Below, in pieces: positions 33,853 to 41,855 of a DNA stretch of 64,000 nucleotides. Numbering within the stretch: position 1 is the stretch's first letter; each line of letters begins with the position of its first letter. Source of the DNA: an uncultured Faecalibacterium sp. (GTDB lineage: Bacteria; Bacillota; Clostridia; Oscillospirales; Ruminococcaceae); the NCBI GenBank assembly GCA_900540455.1, contig UQGD01000007.1, forward strand, positions 1 to 64,000, written 5' to 3'. A program made the position numbers and the translations under genes. Below the pieces are notes generated by a model. That model ran no database searches and was not told the DNA's origin. It saw only the letters and a program-made list of their open reading frames with translations.

Positions 33853-34248
33853 ATGAAAAAGCGCATGACCCGTAATATTTCGATCATGGCTGTGCTCACG
33901 CTGCTGATGGGCGTGGTGCTGGCTTTGTATATCTCCAACACCAGCTCGGTGCCGGATGCCGACAACTCCGCCGCCTATGGGGACGGAGAGTACACCGCTG
34001 CGGCGGCAGGCTATCTCAGCGATGTGACCGTGACGGTCACCATCGCCGGGGGGCAGGTGTCGGCAGTGGAGATCGATGCTTCCGGCGAGACCCCGGCCCT
34101 GGGTGGCCAGGCGGCACAGACCCTGGCGCCGCTGCTGGCCCAGGCGGGCAGCCCCAGCGGGGTGGATGCTGTGTCCGGCAGCACCATGACCAGCAAGGCT
34201 GTTTTTGAGGCCATGAATGACTGCCTTGCCCAGGCGGCGCTCGAATAA
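33853..34248 (+). CDS. Secreted FMN-binding domain protein
   Basis: A 131-residue protein with an N-terminal membrane anchor (about residues 9-30) and one FMN_bind domain. The end carries AVSGSTMTSKAV: SGST at residues 108-111 corresponds to the S/T-G-A-S/T site where ApbE attaches FMN covalently to a Thr/Ser. GQVSAVEIDASGETP is the usual middle strand. This is probably an extracytoplasmic electron carrier. It sits just behind glnS and ends in a strong terminator. Confidence 0.85.
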   Translation: MKKRMTRNISIMAVLTLLMGVVLALYISNTSSVPDADNSAAYGDGEYTAAAAGYLSDVTVTVTIAGGQVSAVEIDASGETPALGGQAAQTLAPLLAQAGSPSGVDAVSGSTMTSKAVFEAMNDCLAQAALE

Positions 34249-34256
34249 ATTTTCCC

Positions 34257-34300
34257 AGGCTGCTGCCCGGCCCCTTGCGGCCCTGGGCGGCAGCCTTTTT
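34257..34300 (+). terminator. Terminator after FMN-binding gene
   Basis: AGGCTGCTGCCCGG/CTGGGCGGCAGCCT stem and TTTTTG tail. Confidence 0.85.
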
Positions 34301-34344
34301 GTTTGGGCGCCAGCCTGCAAAGAAACCAAAAGAGGATAAAAGCG

Positions 34345-35346
34345 ATGATCCTACAAGTCTTACCATTGGCAGAAGGCGGCGCACGGCTGCTCCGGGTCTA
34401 CGGGGAGAGTCCGGTGCTGCACCTGCCGGATACCCTGCCGGGGCCGGACGGCCCCCTGGCGCTGACCGAACTGGGGGATTACTGTTTTGCCCCGGCGCTG
34501 CGCAGCCAGCCGGACGGGGCGCTCTGGTATCAGCAGCAGGGGGAGGCGTTCGTACCCGTCCTGCTGCCGGCAGAGCCGCTGCACCCGGTGTGCGGCAGCT
34601 TTTTGGAGCAGGTGACCCTGCCAGGCACGCTGGCTCTGGTGGGCAGCTGTGCTTTTTATGACTGCCGCAAACTGCACCGGCTGACCCTGGGCGCCGGGGA
34701 ACTGCGGCTGGGCAGCGATGTGTTTTTGAACTGCTTTGCCCTGGAGCAGCTGGTGCTGCGGGCAGCGCCGGAGCAGCCCACCGGGCTGGGGGCGCTGGTG
34801 GCCAACCTGACCGAGCAGGTGTCCGCGCTGTTCTGGCCGGAGGGAGAGCCGCAGCCTCTGGCGGGGCTGTGGTATCCCGCTTATTGGGAGGATATCGAGG
34901 AGACCCCCGCCCACATTTTGCTGCACACCTTTTCCGGGCAGGGGTACCATTACCGGCAGTGCTTCCGGGCTGGACAGGTGCAGATGGAGGAATACGACGC
35001 CATCTTTGCCCAGGGACACGATGCCGATGACCCGGAGATCGTGGCGATGCTCTGTTTCGACCGTCTGCGCTGGCCCTGGCGGCTGGAGCAGGGGCCGCAG
35101 CAAGCCTACCGGGACTTTTTGTCCGCCCAGGGGCTGCGGGTGATCCAGCGGCTGCTGCGCAGCCAGGATACCCCCGCCTTGCAGGCGCTGCTGGCGCTGG
35201 AACTGCTGGATGCCGATACCCTGGCGCAGGGCGGTGTGCTGGCCCGCCGGGCGGAGAATGCGCCGGCTGCCGCACTGCTGGCGGATGCGGAGCGCCGCCG
35301 CCGGGCATCTGCCCCCAAGCGGCCCCGATACGATTTTGATTTTTAA
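34345..35346 (+). CDS. Leucine-rich-repeat (BspA-like) cytoplasmic protein of VWA/MoxR cassette
   Basis: A 333-residue protein without signal peptide. Around residues 80-135 it has LRR_5-type repeats (LPGTLALVGSCAFYDCRKLH, then GSDVFLNCFALEQLVL). The second half is helical, and the end is basic (KRPRYDFDF). ATG 34345 follows GAGGATAAAAGCG. It heads a three-gene unit with a VWA-like protein and a MoxR-type ATPase and may be a scaffold or substrate-recognition part of it (inference). No specific function is recognised. Confidence 0.65.
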   Translation: MILQVLPLAEGGARLLRVYGESPVLHLPDTLPGPDGPLALTELGDYCFAPALRSQPDGALWYQQQGEAFVPVLLPAEPLHPVCGSFLEQVTLPGTLALVGSCAFYDCRKLHRLTLGAGELRLGSDVFLNCFALEQLVLRAAPEQPTGLGALVANLTEQVSALFWPEGEPQPLAGLWYPAYWEDIEETPAHILLHTFSGQGYHYRQCFRAGQVQMEEYDAIFAQGHDADDPEIVAMLCFDRLRWPWRLEQGPQQAYRDFLSAQGLRVIQRLLRSQDTPALQALLALELLDADTLAQGGVLARRAENAPAAALLADAERRRRASAPKRPRYDFDF

Positions 35347-35417
35347 GACGGGATGCGCTGCCAGCTGCAAAAAGCAGCCTTCCCTTTATAGGATAGAACG
35401 AAAGTGAGGTGTATCCT

Positions 35418-36821
35418 TTGACCCAAGAGTTTGTGTCCCGCCGTCCGGAGACCCAGGAAGAATGGCAGGCCCGGATGGGCGGCGAGGTGCTGGCGGTGGT
35501 GCGCAGCGGTTTGTACCTGGACTTCCGGTTTTTGGGGCCGGCGCTCTCTGCGCTGGACTTTGTGCCGGACGAGCGATGCCGCACCCAGGCCACCGATGGC
35601 CGCAGCTTGTACTACCAGCCCAGCACCCTGCTGCGGCTGTACCAGCAAAACCCAAAATACCTCAACCGCCTGTACCTGCACAGCCTGTTCCACTGCTTGT
35701 TCCGGCATCTGTGGCTGCGGGGCGGGCGGGAGCCGCAGCTGTGGGATCTGGCCTGTGATATCGCGGTGGAGAATGTGCTGGACAGCCTGCAGCGTCCCAG
35801 TGTGACCCGCCCGCTGACCTACCTGCGCCGCCGTGCCTACGAGGGCATTGCCGCCGAGGGGCGGGTGGTGGCAGCTGCAGCGGCCTACCGCTGGCTGCTG
35901 GGCCAGACCCCCGGCGTGCTGCGCCAGCTGGAACGGGAGTTTTATACCGACGACCATCGGCTGTGGCCAAAGGACCCCCAGTCCCAGCCTCCCACCCCCA
36001 GTCCCAGCCCCCAGTCCACCTGGCAGAAGCTGGGCCAGCAGATGCAGACCGAGATGGAGCTGCGGGATAAGGAGGCCGGGGACGGCACCGACACGCTGGC
36101 CGCCCAGATCCGGGCCGCCAACCGCAGCCGCCGCAGTTACCGGGATTTTCTGCGCCGGTTCTGTGTGCTGCGGGAGGAGATCCGGCTGGACCCGGAGGAA
36201 TTTGACCTGAACTTTTACACCTACGGTCTCTCGATGTACGGCAACCTGCCCCTGATCGAGCCGCTGGAAAGCCGTGAGAGCAAAAAGGTGGAGGAGCTGG
36301 CCCTGGTGGTGGATACCAGCTACTCCACCTCCGGAGAGCTGGTGCGGGCTTTTTTGTCCGAGACGTATACGCTGCTGAAAGCGCGGGAGAACTTTTTCCA
36401 CCGGATGAATCTGCACCTGATCCAGGCAGACGACCAGGTCCGGCAGGACCTGCCCATCCGCTCCGAGCAGGAGCTGGTGCAGGCCATGGAGCAGTTTACC
36501 CTCCGGGGCGGCGGCGGCACCGACTTCCGCCCCGCCTTTGCCTATGTAGATGAGCTGTGTGCCTCCCGCCAGTTTACAAATCTGCGGGGCCTTTTGTACT
36601 TTACCGACGGACTGGGCACCTACCCGGCCCGCCGCCCCGCTTACGAGACCGCCTTTTTGTTTTTGGGGGATCGGTTCGATGATGCCAATGTGCCCCCCTG
36701 GGCCATCAAGCTGGTGTTGGAGGAGGACGAGTTTACTGCCCCTGCCCCGGCCGCCCAAAACGCCCTGGCCGCCGCGCTGGCGGAGGAGCAGGACCCCTAC
36801 CGTGATATGAACAATACGTGA
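35418..36821 (+). CDS. VWA-like domain protein with putative metallopeptidase region (DUF2201-like)
   Basis: A 467-residue protein. The N-terminal part (about 60-120) has HSLFHCLFRHLW, a His-rich helix like that of DUF2201 putative metallopeptidases. A Pro-rich linker (about 185-205) follows, then a VWA-like domain (about 290-460) with LALVVDTSYSTSGELV as a MIDAS-type DxSxS motif. I use the TTG at 35418, 6 bases after GAGGTG; GTG 35409 is part of that site. It precedes a MoxR ATPase by 10 bases, a classic chaperone pair. Confidence 0.78.
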   Translation: MTQEFVSRRPETQEEWQARMGGEVLAVVRSGLYLDFRFLGPALSALDFVPDERCRTQATDGRSLYYQPSTLLRLYQQNPKYLNRLYLHSLFHCLFRHLWLRGGREPQLWDLACDIAVENVLDSLQRPSVTRPLTYLRRRAYEGIAAEGRVVAAAAAYRWLLGQTPGVLRQLEREFYTDDHRLWPKDPQSQPPTPSPSPQSTWQKLGQQMQTEMELRDKEAGDGTDTLAAQIRAANRSRRSYRDFLRRFCVLREEIRLDPEEFDLNFYTYGLSMYGNLPLIEPLESRESKKVEELALVVDTSYSTSGELVRAFLSETYTLLKARENFFHRMNLHLIQADDQVRQDLPIRSEQELVQAMEQFTLRGGGGTDFRPAFAYVDELCASRQFTNLRGLLYFTDGLGTYPARRPAYETAFLFLGDRFDDANVPPWAIKLVLEEDEFTAPAPAAQNALAAALAEEQDPYRDMNNT

Positions 36822-36831
36822 GGTTGCGAGT

Positions 36832-38367
36832 ATGAATATCAAACGAGCAAAAGAAGAGATCGAGCGCACCGTCCGGGCCTACCTTGCCAAGGACGAGCTG
36901 GGACAGTATAAGATCCCCGCTGTGCGCCAGCGTCCCATCCTGCTGATGGGCCCTCCGGGTGTGGGCAAGACCCAGATCATGGAGCAGGCCGCCCGGGATT
37001 GCGGCGTGGCGCTGGTGGCCTACACCATCACCCACCATACCCGTCAAAGCGCCGTGGGCCTGCCCTTTATCCGGCAGCGCCACTATGCAGGGCGGGATGT
37101 ATCGGTGACCGAGTACACCATGAGCGAGATCATTGCCAGCATCTATGCCAAGATGGAGTCCACCGGCCTGTCCGAGGGCATTCTGTTCATTGACGAGATC
37201 AACTGCGTGTCCGAGACCCTGGCCCCCACGATGCTGCAATTTTTGCAGTGCAAGACCTTTGGCAACCAGGCTGTCCCGGCTGGCTGGGTGATCGTGGCGG
37301 CAGGCAACCCGCCGGAGTATAATAAGTCGGTGCGGGATTTTGACCTGGTCACCCTGGACCGTGTGCGCCGGATGGATATCCAGCCGGACCTGGGGGTCTG
37401 GCGGGAGTATGCCCGGGCAGTGGGCATCCACAGCGCCATCCTCAGCTATCTGGAGCTGCATCCCCAGCATTTCTACCAGATCGAGGCGGATGTGGAGGGC
37501 AGCCGCTTTGTCACCGCCCGCGGCTGGGAGGACCTGTCCAACCTGCTGGATACCTACGAGGCGCTGGGCCTTGCGGCGGATACCGAGCTGATCGGGCAGT
37601 ATCTCCAGCACCCCGCCATCGCAGAGGAGTTTGCTGCGTATCTGGCCCTGTACTATAAGTACCGGGATGACTACGGCGTGGAGGAGATCCTGGCAGGCAA
37701 GCCCCGGTCGGAGGCATTTGCCCGGCTGATGCGCGCCCCCTTTGATGAGCGGCTGTCCCTGGTGGGGCTGCTGCTCTCCGGTCTGCGCACCCGCATCGCT
37801 GCTTCCCGCCAGGCGGATGCAGTGGCGGACGACTGCTATGGTCTGCTGCGGCAGACGAAGCAGAGCTTTGCCGCCCTGCCCGCAGATCTGCCGGATGGCC
37901 CCTCTGCTCTGTTTGGCCAGAGCATTGCCGATTACGAGGCCGAGACCCAGCGCCAGGAGAAGGCCGGCCTGCTGGCGCCGAACCAGCGGGCGGCCCGGCT
38001 GCGGGCCGCTGCTGCCCTGCACGCCTGGGCGGGGGAGCTGCGCCACGCCCAGACCGCAGACGGTCAGCAGGCGTTTGCGCTGCTGCGGGAGCAGTTCCAG
38101 CAGCTGGCAGACCAGCGCGAGACGGCCCAGGCAGCCGCCAGCGCAGCGCTGGAAGCAGCCTTCGACTTTATGGAGCAGGCCTTTGGGGAGAGCCAGGAGC
38201 TGGTGGTGTTCGTCACCGAGCTGACCATGGACCCCGCTGCCCATGCTTTCCTGGTGGAAAATGGCTGCGAGCGTTACTTCCGCTATAACCAGGACCTGCT
38301 GCTGGACAGCCGCAAGGCGGCGCTGCAGCGGGAGCTGGCTGCAGAACAGCGCCGCAGCGAGAGCTGA
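36832..38367 (+). CDS. MoxR-type AAA+ ATPase
   Basis: A 511-residue AAA+ protein. Walker A is LLMGPPGVGKTQIME (about residue 40) and Walker B is GILFIDEINCVSETLAP (about 115). The sensor 1 region is VIVAAGNPPEYN and a helical C-terminal extension runs from about 290 to 511. MoxR ATPases act as chaperones that activate proteins with a partner VWA protein, here the gene directly upstream. A terminator follows, so the unit is LRR protein-VWA-MoxR. Confidence 0.88.
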   Translation: MNIKRAKEEIERTVRAYLAKDELGQYKIPAVRQRPILLMGPPGVGKTQIMEQAARDCGVALVAYTITHHTRQSAVGLPFIRQRHYAGRDVSVTEYTMSEIIASIYAKMESTGLSEGILFIDEINCVSETLAPTMLQFLQCKTFGNQAVPAGWVIVAAGNPPEYNKSVRDFDLVTLDRVRRMDIQPDLGVWREYARAVGIHSAILSYLELHPQHFYQIEADVEGSRFVTARGWEDLSNLLDTYEALGLAADTELIGQYLQHPAIAEEFAAYLALYYKYRDDYGVEEILAGKPRSEAFARLMRAPFDERLSLVGLLLSGLRTRIAASRQADAVADDCYGLLRQTKQSFAALPADLPDGPSALFGQSIADYEAETQRQEKAGLLAPNQRAARLRAAAALHAWAGELRHAQTADGQQAFALLREQFQQLADQRETAQAAASAALEAAFDFMEQAFGESQELVVFVTELTMDPAAHAFLVENGCERYFRYNQDLLLDSRKAALQRELAAEQRRSES

Positions 38368-38385
38368 CCCCCCTGGAATCAAGCA

Positions 38386-38420
38386 AGCCCCCGTCGGGAA
38401 CCGACCCGACGGGGGCTTTT
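38386..38420. terminator. Terminator between MoxR-type gene and LysR gene
   Basis: AGCCCCCGTCGGG/CCCGACGGGGGCT stem with TTTTG tail; shared by the convergent genes. Confidence 0.85.
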
Positions 38421-38421
38421 G

Positions 38422-39333
38422 TTATCGCAGAGGCGTCCAGAAGTTCTCCCGGGGCATAAGGTGCATCCGGATGTATTCCGCATAGGCCAAGACCTTGGGG
38501 TCCGCCCCTTGCACGGTCACAAAACCCAGCAGCGGCCCCTGCTGCCAGTCCAGCGGAAATACCGGGGCGTGGCCGCCGTACTGCACGGCGGGCAGAAGCA
38601 ATACCGTCTCCCGGAAACCAGCGGTGCGGAACCCATGGGGGTCCACAAAATCCAGCTGGCTCTTTTGCAGGTGGGCACGGAGTGCATCCTCGTATACCGA
38701 GCTTCCCGGCAGGTTATGAAAGGCCACCTGCATCCCCAGCAGATCCTCGGCGTGGACCTTGTGCTTAGCCCAGTGCGCCAGCAGCTCGGGGGCCAAGGGC
38801 AGCCCGGCGGGCATACACAGCTCCGTTACCTGGGCAAAGGGCAAAAAATCCAGCCCAAACCGCCGGATATCCTCGTTTTCCAGCAGTGCGGCGATCTGCA
38901 CTTCGCCCCGCAGCAGCGCAGCATACAGGGACTCCTTGCTGTAATACCGGACGGGGCAGGGGGCGTAGCTCTGTGCCAGCGGCAGGGCGGTGGTGAGCAG
39001 GTCCTGCCAGATCAGGATAAACTGCTCGTCCAGACAGCCGATGACCAGGCGTTTGATGTGCTGCTGGCTGAGGTGCTGGATCTGCTTGCCCTCGGCCACA
39101 GCACGGTCATACAGGTGCTGGATCTCCCGCGCACGCTCGTAAAAGCTGCGCCCGGCCTCGGTCAGGGTGGGCTGGCGTGTGCTGCGGTCGAACAGGGCAA
39201 AACCCAGCTGCCGCTCCAGGTGGCGGATCTGCTGGGATAAAGCGGATTGGGAGATGTACATGGCTTCAGCCGCTGCGGTGAAGCTCTTTTTCTCTACGAT
39301 GGTCAAAAAACCCATGAGCTGACGATCGGTCAT
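38422..39333 (-). CDS. LysR-family regulator divergent from flavin reductase
   Basis: A 303-residue LysR protein. The helix-turn-helix is at about residues 1-60 (AEAMYISQSALSQQIRHLE) with an effector domain behind it. ATG 39333 follows AGGAGGCCCCGCC. It is divergent from the secreted flavin reductase at 39478, with a LysR-type inverted repeat in the 144-base gap, so it most likely controls that reductase in response to its substrate (inference). Confidence 0.92.
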   Translation of the reverse strand: MTDRQLMGFLTIVEKKSFTAAAEAMYISQSALSQQIRHLERQLGFALFDRSTRQPTLTEAGRSFYERAREIQHLYDRAVAEGKQIQHLSQQHIKRLVIGCLDEQFILIWQDLLTTALPLAQSYAPCPVRYYSKESLYAALLRGEVQIAALLENEDIRRFGLDFLPFAQVTELCMPAGLPLAPELLAHWAKHKVHAEDLLGMQVAFHNLPGSSVYEDALRAHLQKSQLDFVDPHGFRTAGFRETVLLLPAVQYGGHAPVFPLDWQQGPLLGFVTVQGADPKVLAYAEYIRMHLMPRENFWTPLR

Positions 39334-39354
39334 GGCGGGGCCTCCTATAAGTTT

Positions 39355-39377
39355 GTGCTTATGATAAGTATAAGCAC
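39355..39377. promoter_or_regulatory. LysR-type operator
   Basis: GTGCTTA-N9-TAAGCAC perfect inverted repeat of 7-base arms, containing a T-N11-A core, immediately upstream of the -35 box of the flavin reductase gene. Confidence 0.7.
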
Positions 39378-39383
39378 TTTGAA

Positions 39384-39412
39384 TTGCAAAGACAAGTTTT
39401 TAACGATATAAT
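39384..39412 (+). promoter_or_regulatory. Flavin reductase promoter
   Basis: TTGCAA (39384-39389), 17 bases, perfect TATAAT (39407-39412). Confidence 0.75.
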
Positions 39413-39477
39413 AGGACATAAGGAAGGTTTGTTAAAAAATAAACCACGAATGAATAAGAAAGAAGGTTCTCTGCATC

Positions 39478-41454
39478 ATGGAAAAGATCTCTCGCAAAAG
39501 CTTTGTTCTGGGCGCTGCCGGCGCCCTGGGTCTGGGCCTGCTGACCGGCTGCGGCGGGTCGGAGGCCGCCTCCAGCAGCGCCGCTTCCAGCGAAGCAGCC
39601 GCACCCCAGAAGGAGCTGACCTTTGCAGATACCATCCGCTGGGACTCGGAGTACGATGTGGTGGTCCTGGGCATGGGCGCTTCCGGTATGGTGGCCGCTA
39701 AGACCGCTGCGGACAACGGCGCTAAGGTCGTGATCCTGGAAAAGTGCGAGGAAGGCAAGGCCGGCGGCAACACCAAGATCTGCGGCCAGCTGTTTGCCTA
39801 TGCCAACGGCGATAAGGAGGCTGCCAAGACCTACTACAATGCCCTGGCTGCCGGCCGCTATGTGGAGCCGGAGATGGTGGACACCCTGAGCGAGGGCGTG
39901 GCGAACCTGGCCGATATCCTGGCAGACGAGTTCGGCTTTAATAAGGACGAGTACGTTGACTGGACCGGCGTCAAGGTGGGCACCACCAACCTGGGCGCTA
40001 TGAGCCCGGAGTACCCGGAGATGCCCGGCAGCGAGAAGATGGGCCTGTGGACGACCCATGCCGGTGTCAGCGACAGCTTTTTGTACCAGAGCCTGAAGCA
40101 GAACGTGCTGGACCGCAGCGACGCCATTGACGTGTGGTATTCCTCCCCGGCCAAGAGCCTGATCCAGGACCCGGTCACGAAGACCATCGTGGGCGTTACG
40201 GTGGAGCGGGACGGCAAAGAGATGAACGTCCGCGCCCTGAACGGTGTCTGCCTGTGCACCGGCGGTTTTGAGTGCAACAAGGACATGGTGCAGCAGTACC
40301 TGAACATCATCAACTATGCACCCCGCGGCGGCCAGTTCAATACCGGCGACGGCATCAAGATGGCCCAGGCTGTGGGTGCAGACCTGTGGCATATGGATTG
40401 CTACGAGGGCCTGTTTGGCCTGGGCGGCGTGACCTGGCCCGTGGAGGAAGGCGTGCCCTGCGCACAGCCTGCAACCCTGGGTCAGAACGCACTGAACACC
40501 GGCGCTACCATGCTGGTGGGCACCGATGGTGACCGCTTTGTGAACGAGAGCGAGATCGTCCGCCACGGCCACCTGTACGAGAACGGCATCTGGGAGAACC
40601 CCACCTACCCGGAGAAGGTCTGGTACATCATGGACCAGACCCAGAAGGACGAGATCGAGGCCGCTGGCCTGCTGGAGCAGGCACAGCTGGATGCTCTGAC
40701 CGCCTACGACTCGGTGGAAGCACTGGCCAAGGGCACCGGCTGCAAGCCGGAGCGCCTGGCAAAGACCATCCGCAACTTCAACAGCTTTGCGAAAAACGGC
40801 GAGGATATCCTCTGCGGCCGCGACACCCAGTATATGCGTCCGTTTGACGGCAAGAAGTATTACGCCATGTATGTGGTGTCCGGCCTGCTGAACACCCAGG
40901 GCGGCCCCAAGCGCAACCAGAACGCCGAGGTGCTGGACACCCAGGGCAACCCCATTCCCCACCTGTACGGTGCAGGCGAGTGCGGCGGCATGACCGTCTG
41001 CATGTACCAGGGCGGCACCAACATTGCCGAGTGCATCATCTTTGGCCGCATCGCTGGTAAGAACGCTGCTGCCGCTAAGCAGGCGCTGCCGGTCTATAAG
41101 CTGGAAGCTGTGGAGTCCAACCCCACCCAGCTGGGCGATATCGACGATCTGTCCGCACCGGAAGCCGAGTACGAGGCTGGCGCAAACCAGTACATCGGCA
41201 AGGCCAACGGCATGGACGATGAGATCGTGGTGCGTGTGACCATGGACGGCGACAAGATCGCAGATGTGGAAGTGCTGCACCAGAACGAGACCCCCGGCAT
41301 CGGTGTGCCTGCCGTCGAGCAGCTGCCCGAGCAGTTCATTGGCCTGGACAGCGAGGAGGCCATCAACGGCGTGGACGGCCTGTCCGGTGCTACCATCACC
41401 AGCAACGCCCTGAAGCAGGCTGTGGTAAACGCTCTGCTCCAGGCAAAGGGCTGA
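39478..41454 (+). CDS. Extracytoplasmic flavoprotein reductase (fumarate reductase/urocanate reductase family) with FMN-binding domain
   Basis: A 658-residue lipoprotein. The signal has an SRKSFVL Tat-like box and lipobox LTGC (Cys near residue 23). An FAD_binding_2 domain (about 58-540) begins VVVLGMGASGMVAAKTA and continues with GGNTKICGQL and the catalytic-domain GEGRF-like end GECGGMTVCMYQGG. A C-terminal FMN_bind domain (about 570-658) has flavinylation motif SGAT at 636-639. Such enzymes reduce fumarate-like acceptors outside the cell for anaerobic respiration. The acceptor is not readable from sequence. A LysR gene is divergent. Confidence 0.88.
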   Translation: MEKISRKSFVLGAAGALGLGLLTGCGGSEAASSSAASSEAAAPQKELTFADTIRWDSEYDVVVLGMGASGMVAAKTAADNGAKVVILEKCEEGKAGGNTKICGQLFAYANGDKEAAKTYYNALAAGRYVEPEMVDTLSEGVANLADILADEFGFNKDEYVDWTGVKVGTTNLGAMSPEYPEMPGSEKMGLWTTHAGVSDSFLYQSLKQNVLDRSDAIDVWYSSPAKSLIQDPVTKTIVGVTVERDGKEMNVRALNGVCLCTGGFECNKDMVQQYLNIINYAPRGGQFNTGDGIKMAQAVGADLWHMDCYEGLFGLGGVTWPVEEGVPCAQPATLGQNALNTGATMLVGTDGDRFVNESEIVRHGHLYENGIWENPTYPEKVWYIMDQTQKDEIEAAGLLEQAQLDALTAYDSVEALAKGTGCKPERLAKTIRNFNSFAKNGEDILCGRDTQYMRPFDGKKYYAMYVVSGLLNTQGGPKRNQNAEVLDTQGNPIPHLYGAGECGGMTVCMYQGGTNIAECIIFGRIAGKNAAAAKQALPVYKLEAVESNPTQLGDIDDLSAPEAEYEAGANQYIGKANGMDDEIVVRVTMDGDKIADVEVLHQNETPGIGVPAVEQLPEQFIGLDSEEAINGVDGLSGATITSNALKQAVVNALLQAKG

Positions 41455-41549
41455 GAAGCAGAATGATCTGTTCTGAATGATCCTTCCCCTCACCGGGTCT
41501 TTCCCGGCGGGGGGATTTTTTGCGCAGTGCAGCGGGGAAAACCGGCCTA

Positions 41550-41572
41550 CCCGTCGTTTTGTGTTAGAAAAA
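41550..41572 (+). repeat. 23-bp direct repeat, copy 1
   Basis: Contains CCGTCGTTTTGTGTTAGAAA plus flanking C and AA, identical to 42840-42862. It lies 90 bases upstream of the 64-residue exported peptide gene. Probable regulator site or promoter element. Confidence 0.85.
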
Positions 41573-41575
41573 AAG

Positions 41576-41600
41576 AACACAGGCCGATATGGTCTGTGTT
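41576..41600. promoter_or_regulatory. Inverted repeat upstream of exported peptide gene
   Basis: AACACAGGCC-GATAT-GGTCTGTGTT, 9 of 10 positions paired, 3 bases after repeat copy 1. It may be an operator or an RNA hairpin; there is no T-run typical of a terminator. Confidence 0.5.
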
Positions 41601-41660
41601 GCTTTGTCGTGGTATCCTTTTGTTGTCGCAAATCAATAAAAAACGAAAGGATGGAACGAT

Positions 41661-41855
41661 ATGAAGCGTATCTTTGCATTTTTGGCCTCGGCGGTGCTGG
41701 CGTGCAGCCTGTTGGCCGCCCCCTGCTTTGCCGCAGAGCCGGAGACCCTGCCCGTGTCGCTGCCCGGCGTGACCGACCCGGAGCAGCCGGAGCCGGACGT
41801 CTACTATCCGGTAATGCCTATGGATGTACAGAAGCCTGGTGGGGATGTGGCCTAA
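41661..41855 (+). CDS. Small exported Pro/Glu-rich peptide (64 residues)
   Basis: A 64-codon gene with a good ribosome site (GAAAGGATGGAACGAT). Residues 1-24 form a classic Sec signal peptide: KR, then a hydrophobic stretch ending PCFA, with predicted cleavage before AEPETL. The mature part, about 40 residues, is acidic and Pro-rich and contains PDVYYPVMPMDVQKPGG. It is convergent with, and overlaps by 4 bases, the XRE/TPR regulator gene. That is the arrangement expected of a pro-signal peptide and its receptor, but the function is inferred. Confidence 0.75.
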   Translation: MKRIFAFLASAVLACSLLAAPCFAAEPETLPVSLPGVTDPEQPEPDVYYPVMPMDVQKPGGDVA

